DNA from: Cavia porcellus
Lineage: Eukaryota; Chordata; Mammalia; Rodentia; Caviidae
Assembly (NCBI RefSeq): GCF_034190915.1
Contig: NW_026947484.1
Coordinates: 142,264,982-142,328,981, forward strand
Reading direction: 5' to 3'
DNA length: 64,000 nt
Under the pieces are notes generated by a model. It did no database searches, was not told where the DNA came from, and worked only from the letters and a program-made list of their open reading frames with translations. Below, in pieces: positions 11,331 to 22,702 of this stretch. Made by a program: the position numbers and the translations under genes. The stretch's first letter is position 1; the number at the start of each line of letters is the position of its first letter.

Positions 11331-12237
11331 TTATTGCTGTTATGTTGCCTGACCATGTGACTTGGAAGCCTTGGAAATTAATTTGGGATTTTTTTGGGAG
11401 ACTGGCCAAAAGACAGCCCCTGTATGCTTGGGTACTCTGGCCAGAAGCTGGAAGATCAGAGTACTGATGGAAATGCTGCCAATTGAGATGAAGCTTGGGA
11501 GGATTCTGTTGGGAAAGATTGCAGTGGCTGCTGGAGTCCTGGTAGTATATTGTTCTTTGGTCTTCTTGTTTGTATTTAGAGATATTACCTAGGTGGCAGA
11601 AAAATTTCAGTGCAGTCTACTTTTGGGATGGTAGCATGGTTACTTAGAGAACTTTTGACCAGATCTATTTTGAAAATGTAGAGCAAAGAGCCAGTAGAGT
11701 AAACACTTGGCCAAGAAGAAGGCTCCATTGGAAGAGTGGGTAGCAAAGATGAAATAGAGAACGCGGGTTTTTAGAAGAGGAGAACAATGGAAAAATCAAG
11801 AGAACATTTGAATTGCAGGAGATCCTTATATGTTAGTCTTGCCATGCCACATTAAATGTTAATGGGATGCCAGGACTGTAATTGTAATTGTTCTTTTAGT
11901 GTGATTTGAATGTTTTTCTATGTTTGTAACCCAATTGATTTGTCAAAGAACTGTGTTTTGATGTTGAACCTTGGTCACGCTTTAGATTTGTTTTTGGTGT
12001 AGGATTTAAGTGTAACAATATGCAATTATTGTATTACTGTAAGTCTGAATGCACTAAGATGGGTTAACTCTCACAAATCTGCCGCTAAGGACTATAGTTA
12101 AAGGAAATGCCTGTGGTTATTAAGTTGACCGGGGTGGACATAACCTTTCCTCAGGTGGAACATCTTTATTCAGTGCCATGCTGATGTAATCCAGTTGGCG
12201 TTAAGTTCACCACCAGTTCTTAATCCATAACAGCTGT

Positions 12238-12650
12238 GTATATTTTCCATGGAATTTTTAATCTCCTGGTTATCTGTATCAATCTGTTTCATGGATTCCA
12301 TTTCATTCCCATGTTGGACATACATGGTTTCCATCATTTTCTTAAGCTTGTCTTTTTTTATTTTAAATCTCTTTCTGCTCTCAAGTTAAGAAGCATGTCT
12401 GTCATTATGGGCACCATGTCTGAAATTACCTGAGAAAGAATTTCTATTTGATTTTTTTTGAGAGCTTTGTTCATCTGCTTTTGTTTCTTCCACTGTTATC
12501 ACTTTAAAGATTCCCTTTGGGAGGCTTGAAATAATTCCCCCTCATTGTCCCCTGAGTTTGCCTTTAGTGAGCTGGAGTTCTGGGCTCCATCTTGCTTAAG
12601 TGCATTCTAATTTTCTACTTTTATGAAGTTGAATTCCTGGCTTGATGGTT
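12238..12650 (-). mobile_element. LINE-1 ORF1 fragment, antisense
   Basis: Read on the minus strand, this aligns with the ORF1 segment of the LINE-1 at 53,030-53,480. Shared blocks include CTCACTAAAGGCAAACTCAG (near the ORF1 start), a CCATGAAACAGATTGATACAG block and CAGGAGATTAAAAATTCC. It abuts the end of the ERVL rearrangement almost exactly. Frames are broken. Confidence 0.65.
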
Positions 12651-14650
12651 GCATCCCAGGCGGCGTTAGTGCTAGAATTTAGAATCCTCAGGAAATGACG
12701 GCCTTTTAGACGTTTCTGCCAGGTGTAGTGGCTTTTAGGTTTTGAGTCTGTGGCAAGATCCTACCTCTTCAGTTTGCTGGGGATGACTAGTTGCTGGCCC
12801 CTTGGCCTAGCCCCTGGTTCTTTGGCAGTAGCCTATGGTATTGTTTATGAGCCTTAGGCAATCTCAGTCTTGGTGTACCAGGAAGAACAAATGATTAGGA
12901 CAATTAAGTAACACAGTGAGCAATAACAATAGCATCATACAGCCGAAGAAATAAGCAACTTGTAAATACTAATTTGCCATCATTATACGTATGAACTATA
13001 TTTGTTGGTATAAAACAAAATCTAAATTGAGCCAGAAAATTGTATATAGTAAGTACCCCTCAATATGGTGATTTTACCTTCAGAAGAGAAAATTTTCAAA
13101 GGGTTAGGGCAAAAAAAAAAAAAATAAATAAAATAAAGAAATAGTAGAAGAGGAAGAGAGTAGAAGTAAAGCTGAAAGACGAAGATTACAGAAAGTTTCA
13201 GCAACTGGTGAAAAAGTTAGGAGGGAAAGAGAAAAAGAAGCAGTAAAAACAAGAACAGAACAACAACAGCAAAGTGTAGAAACCACGTTCGCAGTTATAA
13301 GCCCACAAACATGAATATCATTGTGGTCCAGAGCTTATAATCTGTAATTCGAAAGAAAATTTATTGGAATTCTCAAGAGTAAATTCCTATCTACCACTTC
13401 TAATGCAACCCATGGCAAGGAAAGCGAGACAGAGATATATTTGCAGCTGGGAGGAGCCAAGGGGGTTCCAAGCACAGTGCAACGAAAGGCTAACTGGAAT
13501 GAAGGCCTCAACCCTGGGCCAAATCTGGTTCTAATAGTTCATGAGAAAGGGGGTGGCTTGAGATAGAGTGATTGTGAGAATGGCAGGGACTGTGTGAATT
13601 CTGCAAGCTGGGCTATGTAGGAGACCAATGGTACCTTTGCAATATGCAAAGAGGGGTATGCAGGAAGAGTACCAGGTTCTAAAAGCTCATTTCTAAGTTT
13701 GGAGGAATCTGTAAAGCACAGTGTTCACAATTGACTGTGTTTTGGGACGGCAGCCTTAGCTCTGATGCTGGCCTACTTGCTTTGGGACATCACTGCCTCT
13801 TTCTAGAAGTTCCATCGCAGCCAACAGCATGGTGCCTCGTGGCCTAGCTCACGCTTAGTAAGAGGGAGCTATAGGCAGAACTGCACACAGACCTTCTTTG
13901 CTTCAAAGGCTTCACATCAGTGCCTCAGCTAGACCCATCCGCACTGCTTAAATCCAATCAAGGAGGTTGAGCATCTCCCTAGCCAGCTCTGTGCACATCA
14001 GTCCACAGGAGGAGGGCAAAGGTGAACCAAAATGGAGGCAAATTGTCTTCTTTCAGGAGGAGCCATCTTGGTGTGCTCCACACACAAGAGCAAACCAGAA
14101 CCACAACAACACAAAAAGACAATAAAGGCAATAGTCTAAAACATACAAAACAGAAAACTTTCATAAACCTCCATTTCAAGCCATGTGTTTGCTGTGAGTA
14201 GTAGATGACATGAGTAGACAGAAACCAGATCCGAGTTAATATTCTCAGCAAGCTAGCCATAGCTTTATGGCATGACAGTGGATAATCCCAGAACGTTGGC
14301 ACCTTTGGTTCCACTGAAGTTGAGGCTGGTAGTTCTGGCTATCAGGCTGGAACCTGATTGTTCAGCATACAACATTCCATGTGCCTCCTGTCAGCTTGAA
14401 CTTGGCTCCCTGATCTCCTGTTGACTTGAACACACAGCCCCACCCTGACACTGGGGCCACTAGATTGAGCTAGCACACAATTATTCTGAGTTTTGAGCTC
14501 AGTTGGCCCCTCTCCAAGGTGGCTACTGGCCAGTCACCCTCTTCTGAAGGACGTCTGAGCCTGAATAACTCACCAGCTATTGCAGTCCATTGTGGTCCCT
14601 GCTCCATTCCACTGGTACATTTCTTTGTTGATATCTTTGAGGTTGGCATG
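12651..14650. other. Unassigned; possible antisense LINE-1 5' region with A-rich tract
   Basis: On the minus strand this lies upstream of LINE-1 ORF1, so part may be a LINE-1 5' UTR of a type different from the monomers at 52,290. I cannot show that by alignment. An A-rich/AATAAA tract lies at about 13,109-13,140, followed by a purine-rich stretch. A minus-strand frame at 13,979-14,314 has no recognised domain. Confidence 0.35.
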
Positions 14651-15681
14651 CCACTTTTAGAAGCAGGCTGCCTGATAACAAAAACTGCTGCGAAATGGTC
14701 ATATATACCTCAATAATGGAATGTTAGAAATAGGTCAGAAAATGTTATTAGGTTCTCACCAGGGGTGAACACTATAGAATGGAATGCTAACACTGCAATT
14801 GAACGCTGGAAATTGCTTGTAATGAACAGTATGCTACAAGATGTTTTGAAATACACCAATAATGAAATACAAGTAAAACATTCTATATGCATTAATAGTA
14901 ATGCTCAAAAATATATTTATCAGGACACCTCACTATCTGAACTAAAAGCCTTCACTGCAGGACTTTATCATTCTAATCGTCAAAATTAATGGATTTAAGG
15001 AGCTGTAATAGATGTGGGATTGAGGTTTTTAGAACAATAATGACACTCAAGAGATTTGGTTTTCATCAAAATTACCTATGTTTCTATGACAAAATGACCT
15101 ACTATGAAAGAAAAACCTGTCTGGCTGCTAGTCACTCAGTTTTTGAAAATCTTGTTTTGAATTTTCAAGCAATTTATGCACCATCCAAATACATTACTAA
15201 TGAAGAATTTGCATCATCTCCCAATTATTGCAGTTTTGGCAATATATGCCAAATAACCTTTCAACGATGCTACAAAAATATAGGCCCTGGTAGATGTGAA
15301 GACATTTTATGCCTTGAATTAAGAAATTTATCCTGTAACTGAGTCACCAGATCTTTGTTCATGCGTAATCAACAGTATGAGGTTGTTTAGACAGCCTTAT
15401 TATATCTATTTCAAAAAGTAACCCAAATGTCACATTCAACAATGGTTTCACTACTTATCCACTGGTGTTACATTTGCTGGAATACCAGATGACCAACAGG
15501 AGGTTTTGGGAAGAACAAGCAGAGATTCCTGAAAAAAGCTTACATTGTAAGCTTACATTGGAGAAATGCAGAGTACAAACTCTGGGTTTCAGAAAAGCAT
15601 TACATTGTCCTCCTATATGGCAAAGAAAAACAAGGTAGTGTTGATACTGTCCACATTACACCATGGTGATAAGATTGACAG

Positions 15682-15835
15682 TGAAACAGGGCATGCTGGT
15701 ACGTGCATGTCATCCCAGCCCTTCAGAGGCTGAAACAAGGAGGCTCCTGTGAGTTCAAGGTTACATGCTGAGGTTCAAGGCTAACCTGGACTACACAGTG
15801 GAGACCCTGCCTCAAGGGGGTGGGGGGACCAAAAA
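15682..15835 (+). repeat. B1-type SINE inside the piggyBac pseudogene
   Basis: GGGCATGCTGGTACGTGCATG, CATCCCAGCCCTTCAGAGGCTG, GACTACACAGTGGAGACCCTG and CTCAAGGGGG identify a B1. It interrupts the C-terminal half of the transposase relic. Confidence 0.75.
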
Positions 15836-16244
15836 AACTACAGTGAATTCTAACACAAATGAAGCCTTCAGAAACGGCTACATTTTATGATAAAACCAAA
15901 GGGAGAGTAATGTTGATCAGTTATGAAGCAACCATTATTACATCACTCAAAACACAAAGCACAACAGAGAAAGAATAATATGTATCTACCCAAAGAACTC
16001 TTTAAAAGAATTCTGAAGCAGACAGGTGAAATAAGAACCTCCCGAAAAAGCAGGAAGACCAGCAAGTCAAGTACAAAGAAAGTCAGGAAAACAAAACAGG
16101 TGCTACCAGAATAAGCAATTCTGGTATATGGAACATGCTGTTTTCCTGTGTGAAAATTGCCTTCAGTGTAATAATTCAAGTTAAGATTACTTTTGAGGTA
16201 GATTTTTATTTCAATTTTCATTGTAGTTCACATAGATTTTTTTG

Positions 16245-16410
16245 TTCCTTTGTTTTTGGGAAAGGACCTCCCTTTGTAGTGCAGGCTGACCTTGAGCTCG
16301 TTTATGCAGCCCAGGCTAGCCTTGAATGCAGGCTGGTCTCCTTGCTTCAGACTCCGGTGCCCTGGGATGACAGGGGTGCACCACCTTGCCCAGCTGCACA
16401 TAGGAACCTA
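16245..16410 (-). repeat. B1-type SINE, antisense, inside the piggyBac pseudogene
   Basis: Plus-strand reading: AAAGGACCTCCCTTTGTAG, GCCCAGGCTAGCCTTGAATG, GGGATGACAGGGGTGCACC. It splits the first of two copies of the transposon 3' end. Confidence 0.75.
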
Positions 16411-16800
16411 TTATTTTTTAGATTTAGTAAGTGAACAGTTGATGCAAATATAGTTTTTCCTAGACAGTCATAGCATATTTAGTATTTTATCTGTTTCACG
16501 TTCCTGCTGAGTGCCCACTGGACAATGGGAATCTCCTGACAGAACAGGAGGAGATGTCGAGTATGACCTACCAAAACATAGGAAAGCAAAAGTAGGTGCT
16601 GTCAGTATGGAAAGTGCTGTCATCGTATGTGAAGGCTGCCTTTGGTGTGCTAACTGTGGCAAACATTTAATCTGTGGCAGTTTTGTTTGTATTTTCTTCG
16701 TAGTACACATAGAACTTTATTTTTTCTGTTATTTTTTAGATTTTGTAAGCATAACTGATGTTGAAAATGATGTTTGTTCTAAACATTACATATTAAAAAT

Positions 16801-17640
16801 GTAACCATAGAATTTTATTTTCCTGATAAGTACATGTTGTTGAATAAAACAAAATTAGTAAGTTCACAAGTAGAAATACTCCTGAAAAGTAAATGTATCC
16901 CTTATATACTTTCCAATATGCCCTTTCCAAAAAAATTTACCATTGATCCTCCTATGTGGAACGTTAGGGAGGGTGACATGTTGCACCTACACATGAGACC
17001 TAACAGCCTTAGGCAAAAACCAGTTTATGAGTTAGAAGACTTTCAACGTTACTCTGAAGGTATAATGAAGCAGCTGAAGGTATAATGGGCCCCGCACAAG
17101 AATGTTGGCAAATTTTCCCAAGGAAAGTGTAGCATCAGAACTAATTGTATTTGGCTTTTCGGGCTCTGCTGCTCACTTATCCTAGCCAGCATACAGGCCC
17201 GTAAAGGTTGCAGGCAGGTTTTTACTGGCAGCGCGTTCCTCAATGAGCGACCACTTCCCAAGCATTGTGTAAGCTAAAATGTCAGTGTAAACAGCATGAA
17301 CACCATCACACGAGGTTTGGTTCAACCAGAAAATCTAAGATCAGACAGACCGTTTCCAAAAGAAACCAGGAATGTGATTTCTCACTACCACAAATCATGC
17401 AATCGAGTTCCCCACATGCAACTATTTTTTAGGTGTCAGAACACCCGGGAATACAATGAATAGGCACTGCCGTGAGAAAAAAAAAAGCACCTTTGTGATC
17501 AAGGTGTTTTCCCTGCCAGGTCAGTATGGGATGAGTATTCCCGCCCCGCAAGGGAACCTCACTGTCTCCCATTATTCAATCAGGGTCACTGTCCTTCACA
17601 CATACTCTCGGGCCCTTCTGGCTCTTCCACGCAGCAGATG
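16801..17640. other. Unidentified sequence with a 55-codon open segment
   Basis: An open frame at 16,834-17,085 includes a hydrophilic segment ending in YELEDFQRYSEGIMKQL. I do not recognise it. It lacks flanking coding homology and could be a chance frame or a scrap of a processed pseudogene. The rest holds nothing recognisable. Confidence 0.3.
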
Positions 17641-18015
17641 CATGGGCGTTCACCAAGGGCCCTACACTACTTAGCCCGCCTCCCGGACTCCATCGCGCTG
17701 CAACACGGGAGACTCAACCGGCAGTCCCTGCGCTGTCTCATCTGCATAGGAGACGCCTTAGCATGACGTCACAGGGCGCCCTTCCCTCCAGTCGAAGCCC
17801 CGCCCCACGCCCCACCCTCACGCCGTCCACCCCATAACTCGCGCGTGGGCAGTGGCTGGGGGCGGTGACGTCGCCTCTCCCTCCTTCCCTCGCCCCCGCA
17901 ACCCGCGTGGTGGCCAGTGGCCGGGGATCCCAGCCTGGTCTCCCCGACCTCGCGAGGACACTTTGGGCCGCCTCCGGAGGCCTGGGTACCCTTCTTCACA
18001 GAAGGGCTCTTACTG
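17640..18015. promoter_or_regulatory. CpG island with palindromic CRE
   Basis: GC-rich, CpG-dense DNA with a perfect TGACGTCA site at 17,764-17,771, a TGACGTCG site at 17,866-17,873, several GCCCCGCC GC boxes and a CGCGCGT run. This combination is typical of a housekeeping or bidirectional CpG-island promoter. No convincing first exon is visible on either side. Transcription direction is unknown. Confidence 0.6.
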
Positions 18016-18892
18016 CGTGCAATGGGGCGTTTAAGATATAAAAGAAGCTGGTTCCCTTCATGTCGGGTTATCTGTCAGATGTAGCGGTCCAATTAAAATC
18101 TGAAGCGATCCAAGATCAAAAAGAAAAGCTAGACTCTTTAGATTGAGATTTCATTCTGAATTAATAGCTCCAAGGTCACCTTTTGGAGCCCACAGACCCC
18201 CTGGAGCAGTTTGGGAACTGACTCCATGTATCCAAAGTGTGGCACAGAGTCCTGCACAGAGCCCATGTTCCCAAGACTGCCAGCTGAGAGGAGCTCCCTG
18301 TACCCAGAGGAAAGGAGCACTCCTATCTCTGAAGACAGACATGGGGAGGGTGGGTCGGGCCTGGCTGTGTACCTCCATGTTCTCAGCAGGAGCGCGTCCA
18401 CTTCTGCCTTGTCAGGTTCCTCCACAACTGGCCATTCTTCATCACAGCTAATGTCAGAAAACCTTCACTCAGCTGCTTCTTCCTGGATTCACTTCCTTGT
18501 GCAGGCTCCCACCCTGAAAAGCTTTTGTTAAATGAATGTTTGCCTGTCCCTTGTTAATGTCTTTTGTTACACATTCCTCAGCCATGGCAGAAGGATGGAT
18601 GAAGAAAGAACATTTTCTTCCCCTCCAGGTAGAACTGTTTTCCACTGTAAAGATGTTATTAGCGCAGCTTTGAAGCAAGTTTCAAATCAGTGTTTCCCTT
18701 TGAATGAGCTGAAGATTCCAGATCTTCCAAGAGAGGATGAATTCTGTTGTTCATTCCCTAAGCCTGCTATCATTGAGATGGTTTCCTGGGATCCCCTAGC
18801 CTTAGAAATCAATCTTGGGCGGAGAGGATTAATTCATTCTGCACTGGAGTGTCCTCAGCCACTGAAAAGTACTCTGAAGGAACTGGATTAAA
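18016..18892 (+). other. Unidentified sequence downstream of the CpG island
   Basis: Open frames at 18,143-18,451, 18,211-18,531 (frame-shifted, overlapping) and 18,532-18,891 (119 codons) lie just after the island. The last encodes a peptide with FPLNELKIPDLPREDEFCCSF in it, which I cannot place in a family. It could be an exon, a lncRNA or a decayed gene. An ID SINE begins immediately after the stop. Confidence 0.3.
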
Positions 18893-18988
18893 ATTTTTTT
18901 TTTTTTACTGGTACCAGGGACCGAACTCATGACTGCCTAATTGCAAGGCAGGTGCTTATGCTGTTGAGCTAAATCCTCAGTCCCTGAA
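18893..18988 (-). repeat. ID-type SINE, antisense
   Basis: T-run, then ACTGGTACCAGGGACCGAAC, GACTGCCTAATTGCAAGGCAG and GTTGAGCTAAATCCTCAGTCC. It is well preserved, with a small insertion in the anticodon-like region. Confidence 0.85.
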
Positions 18989-20160
18989 ATTAGTTTTGAT
19001 CACATACTCCTTTGTGCAGTGTTGTCCCCAGAATGTTAGCGCTACTGCTAAGTGAGTACCTGCATGGTGCCAAGTGCCAGCAGAGCCCATGAGTTGTACC
19101 CGTGTTACATATTTTAGGTCCATGCCATATCAAAACCCTGCTTAGGAGAAACCACTGCTGAGTAACACACCTGTGAAATGGGGTTTGAAAGTGCAATGGA
19201 ACTTTTACCTAAGACAGCCTGGCTCAAAAATCATGCTGGCAAACCACTCACCCTGATTCGTAAAAGAGAACCACAGATGGCACAGATCTTGGAAAGAAAT
19301 GTAACTCTGCATATTTGTTTGAAAAAACAAACACACCAAAGCAGGAATTGTAGACAGACATAAAACTGTCCCAAATACCCTTGCCTCTACCTGGCCCCCA
19401 ACAGCCTTATCCCAGCAACTGCTCTCCAGAAATCTTCAATTTCAACCACATTCTCGCTACATGGATGTTTTCCCTCTTCTTTATATTTTCTTCTTACTGC
19501 TCCCATAGCCCTTCCACAGCTATTCTATTCTCGTTACCAATCATTCTTTAAATTAAAAATAGGAAAGTATATGAAAAAGAAGTTAGCTGCTCATCCATAT
19601 TTCCACTCCTGGATTTATATTAACATCTTTATAATAATTTTGTTCCAATCTATTTTTAAGTTATGCTCATCTTTTATAAAATTATACATGCTTATTAAAT
19701 ATCATTCAAGAAATGCGAGAACAGGTGCATATTTTAAACATGTTAGATCGAAATATAACTTCTGTTATCATTAGTTAAACACGGTTAGAGTCCTTTTCAC
19801 GAATGTTATTCTTTTGCTGGGCACTGATTATAGGCCCTACAGTATGTCAGGCAAGTACTCACCCACTGATTGGCATCATCAGCCCTAAATATGATTTTTA
19901 TAAAACTGAGTTCTTTTACACTGTCTTTTTTTTTGGGGGGGGGGAGGATCACAGTTATGCCAATGAGCTAAATTTCCCGCCATATACACTCTATTTTTGT
20001 TTTTAAAGTATTGAGTACAATTATATGTGAAAAGACAAAAACAAAAATGACGGAATTGCTAAATGCTCCAATAAAGTTATTCTTATAAAAAGATTCTCTG
20101 AGGATAAACATTCATTAATTTCATTAAAATTTAGAATGTCTATCTTCATACAATTGCATT
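18989..20160. other. No recognised gene; degenerate ID fragment near 19,815-19,895
   Basis: AT-rich DNA. A degenerate antisense ID remnant (GCTGGGCACTGATTATAGGC, TCAGGCAAGTACTCACCCACTG) and a short G-run at about 19,933-19,947 are visible. Nothing else is recognised. Confidence 0.45.
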
Positions 20161-20325
20161 GCCCACGCCAGGCCAGCAACTCTACCAATGAGCTACACAG
20201 AGCAATTTGTTTTTGAGAGAGAGTCTTCCTAAGTTACCAGGCTGGCCTTGCTATTTTCCCCCCTCAGCCTCTGAGGAGCTTAATTACAGGCATGTGCCAC
20301 AGTGCCTCCTGGGTAAGGCACTGAA
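20161..20325 (-). repeat. Antisense ID plus B1 remnants
   Basis: GCCAGCAACTCTACCAATGAGC (ID) is followed by GAGAGAGAGTCTTCCTAAG, CCAGGCTGGCCTTGC and CAGGCATGTGCCAC (B1). Both are antisense and diverged. Confidence 0.6.
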
Positions 20326-21080
20326 GGTGACTTCTGTTAAGATTCCATACTTTTTATTTGAGAAAACGCACCTCTTCCCACTGCTAAGAAGTGAAGGTTT
20401 CTCATGAACGCTGATCAGTCCCCAGAATGCAGGGCTGCTGCTTCCAGTATCCTAGACACTGGCTGAGCATCTGTGCCTTGTAGTTGGTTTTCTTTGACCT
20501 GAGAATGTCTGATCCCAGCTTCACCAGGACATCTGTAGCTCCTGGGACCTGAGTACAACTGTGTGCCGTCCCTGACAGAGGCACCGGGGAGCACCATAGC
20601 CCTTCCTACTGCATCCTGTAGTTTTTCCCTTTGGCCATGAGAGAAGGATCAGCAGTAAGGACAGGCTGCAAGCAGCCCTCAGAGAGGGTGCAAAATGACT
20701 ATACCCGCTGAGACTGGAATTTGGATTTTCTCTAAACTATAATTTTCCCCTCAGACATTGTCATATTGGGAAAAATAATTTACTGCTACCACTAAAGATA
20801 ATCTCAAGACCCAGTGGAGATCCTGTAAAATCCAAGGTCTGCACAGGCTAAATCTGTGTTAAGCTTCATCAAGTGATGGCCCCAAACCTGACATGTTTAG
20901 AGTTAACCTCATGATGTAGTTGAAAGCAAATTCAAAAATGACCTAGAAGCATGGTTTGGCCCGAGTTAGGAATTCCATACTTTCAAGCAGCCAAAGGCTC
21001 TAAGGTGTTAGTCTTTGCCCCTGTGCTGGCTAAAACATGAGATCATGGTGGATCACTGGGATAAACACAATCCAACAGGA
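20326..21080. other. No recognised feature
   Basis: Unique-looking DNA with no coding frame or repeat family I can name. Confidence 0.45.
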
Positions 21081-21510
21081 TGAGCAACAGTGCAGGAACT
21101 CAAGGGCTTTGTCTGCGGAGAGACTGGAAAGGGATCAGGGAAAGGGCTTGTAGGAAAGAGTATTACAGAAAATGGATCCCCCCACCCCCCGCCCCCCCAA
21201 CCAGTATACTTCAGTTTCTTAGTTGTCCAGGTAATGGTGCCTGTTACAGTTCCTGTTACTACTGTTTTCTAGAAATGATTGGTTACTCTTATGCATAGCT
21301 GGTCACTATGTTATATGTCGTAAGAACCAATCAAAGACAGCCAAGTACTCTGCCTCTCCTTTACAATCCCATAAAAGCCTCCCTCCCTGAGTCTTTGGGG
21401 CCTGACATTTTGAAGGGTAATTGATTCCTTGTCAGTGCCTGTTCAACGGCATTAAATAAATCTGCCTCCAAATCCTGGGTGTCATTTTGGTGTTTCTGTC
21501 TGCTGCTACA
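21081..21510 (+). repeat. Probable solo LTR (ERV1-like)
   Basis: The block has LTR promoter architecture in order. A CCAAT box lies at about 21,328, a TATA box (ATAAAA) at 21,371-21,376 and a polyadenylation signal (AATAAA) at 21,455-21,460. A GT-rich stretch and a TGCTACA end at 21,510 follow. The start at TGAGCA is a guess. No clear target duplication was found, and no internal region follows with confidence. Confidence 0.5.
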
Positions 21511-21944
21511 AGAGGGCACAGGCCAGGCCTTCTGATGGTTGGGGGACACAGCAGGGAGGGTGGGTTCCAGGGATCCCGGGTGGACCTGGGATGCCTGTTT
21601 TTGGTCAGGACTAAGAGCTCTAAGGCCTACACCATGCTGTCCACAGTGGGGTAGTTATCCTCAATTCCAGGCTGAGCAGAGCATCTGACTATCACAGGTG
21701 TAAAGGCTGTGGCTCCTGCAGTTTCTGGGTCTGGGGAGTCAGCCAGGGGCAGTCAGCCACTGCTCATTCGGGGTGCTGAGTTCTGGAAAGAAACCCTGCA
21801 GGAACAGTGAGATCCAAAGCCACAGTGCAGGGACACAGTGTCTTCCACTGGAAGTGGGCTCAAAAGCCTACGTCTTACCGGCACACACAGCAGTTTTTTC
21901 CATTTAATAATAGTTTAAGGTCTGATACTGTGATATTGCGTAGT

Positions 21945-22315
21945 TGTTTATTTTTGATGGACCAGGAACTGAACCTAAGGCCTACATGCCTGCTAGGCTG
22001 ACCCTCTATGACTGAGCTACATCATCAACTCTTTGTGTTTTAGAAATCAGTTTCATTTCAAAGGTTTACTTAGAAGCTGGGGATTGAGCTCAGAGGCCTA
22101 AGTGCCTGCCTGGCAAGCACAGAGTCATAAGTTTGATCCCTGGTACAGGAAAAAAGTTTGCATAGAACCAGCTGTGGTGGAGCATATTTGTAATTCCATC
22201 ATTTAGGAGGCTGACCATGGAGGTCAAATTCCAAGCCAGCCCCAACTACATAGTGAATTCAACACCAACCTAACAGACATGGCAAGACCCTGTCTCAAAG
22301 ACAGACATCAAAAAC
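21945..22315. repeat. SINE cluster: antisense ID, sense ID, sense B1
   Basis: An antisense ID (ACCAGGAACTGAACCTAAGG, TGACTGAGCTACATCATC) lies at about 21,955-22,035. A sense ID (GAAGCTGGGGATTGAGCTC, GCCTGGCAAGCACAGAG, GATCCCTGGTAC) lies at 22,074-22,155. A sense B1 (AGCTGTGGTGGAGCATA, AGACCCTGTCTCAAAGACAG) lies at about 22,166-22,310. Confidence 0.7.
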
Positions 22316-22614
22316 TTCTCAGAGCCCGAGACTGTTTTTCTGTTTCACATGTATAAAAATGGTGATATGTTACAACAAACTGGTTTACATAAAATTCATT
22401 TTGTAAAACCCTGAGAGTTCTGAATTTCATGAATAAATTCTGAACTGTGATACTTAAATTTCTGTATTTTGAACTGATACTCTTAATGGGGTTAAGAGAG
22501 AGCATGTCTAGATACAGGCGATCCTTTAGGGCTTCTCTGAGTATCACTGTGTCCTATGTTACGAGACAAAAGTCCAAATAATCCAATTCTGGCAGAATTG
22601 TTAATGCACTAGAC

Positions 22615-22694
22615 CAGTCATGGCAAACCTACAGCATGCATGGTGCACAGGCTGTTTGCTCTCACTGAAAACCCTCAAAGGATTGCCATCACTG
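22615..22694. mobile_element. hAT-type MITE
   Basis: An 80-bp element with terminal inverted repeats: CAGTCATGGCAAACCT on the left, and the right end reads CAGTGATGGCAATCCT on the other strand (14 of 16 match). Eight-base flanks CACTAGAC (22,607-22,614) and CCCTAGAT (22,695-22,702) match at six positions, fitting the 8-bp target duplication of hAT elements. It has no coding content. It resembles Charlie-like hAT termini in general form. Confidence 0.65.
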
Positions 22695-22702
22695 CCCTAG
22701 AT

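Larger units (their letters stand above)
10029..12235. mobile_element. Rearranged ERVL provirus
   Basis: This is an ERVL element whose parts are out of order. The block 10,029-10,140 is the first ~110 bases of an ERVL LTR in plus orientation. Block 10,145-10,505 is a more internal LTR part in minus orientation. Block 10,485-10,910 encodes an antisense ERVL dUTPase remnant. Block ~10,910-11,308 is the 3' part of the LTR in plus orientation, ending AACCCCTAACTAGAACA. A Leu-tRNA-like primer site follows at 11,314-11,330, then ERVL leader/internal sequence. Block ~12,120-12,235 repeats the LTR start in minus orientation. LTR assignments come from comparison with the solo LTR at 32,308-33,186. No functional protein remains. 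Confidence 0.7.
14660..16800 (+). pseudogene. piggyBac-type transposase pseudogene
   Basis: Broken frames match the DDE_Tnp_1_7 (piggyBac) transposase family in order. First comes an N-terminal KWSYIPQ and ENVIRFSPGVN block. Then LSELKAFTAGLYHS near 14,935, and the hallmark GIEVFRTIMTLKRF at about 15,015-15,060. NFQAIYAPSKYITNEEFASS near 15,165 corresponds to the family's YxPSxxxTIDE segment. A TKGR block near 15,897 corresponds to TKGGVD, and a C-terminal cysteine cluster (CEGCLWCANCGK near 16,632) corresponds to the zinc ribbon. There are stops and a frame change between 14,765-14,989 and 14,989-15,342. Two B1 SINEs interrupt it, and its 3' part appears twice. Not functional. It may be a remnant of a Looper/MER85-like transposon or of a PGBD gene copy. 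Confidence 0.78.

Noticed and set aside
10029..12235. A DNA transposon with terminal inverted repeats
   Set aside because: The inverted ends match the start of the ERVL LTR at 33,186 and the interior has an ERVL primer site and dUTPase, so it is a rearranged provirus.
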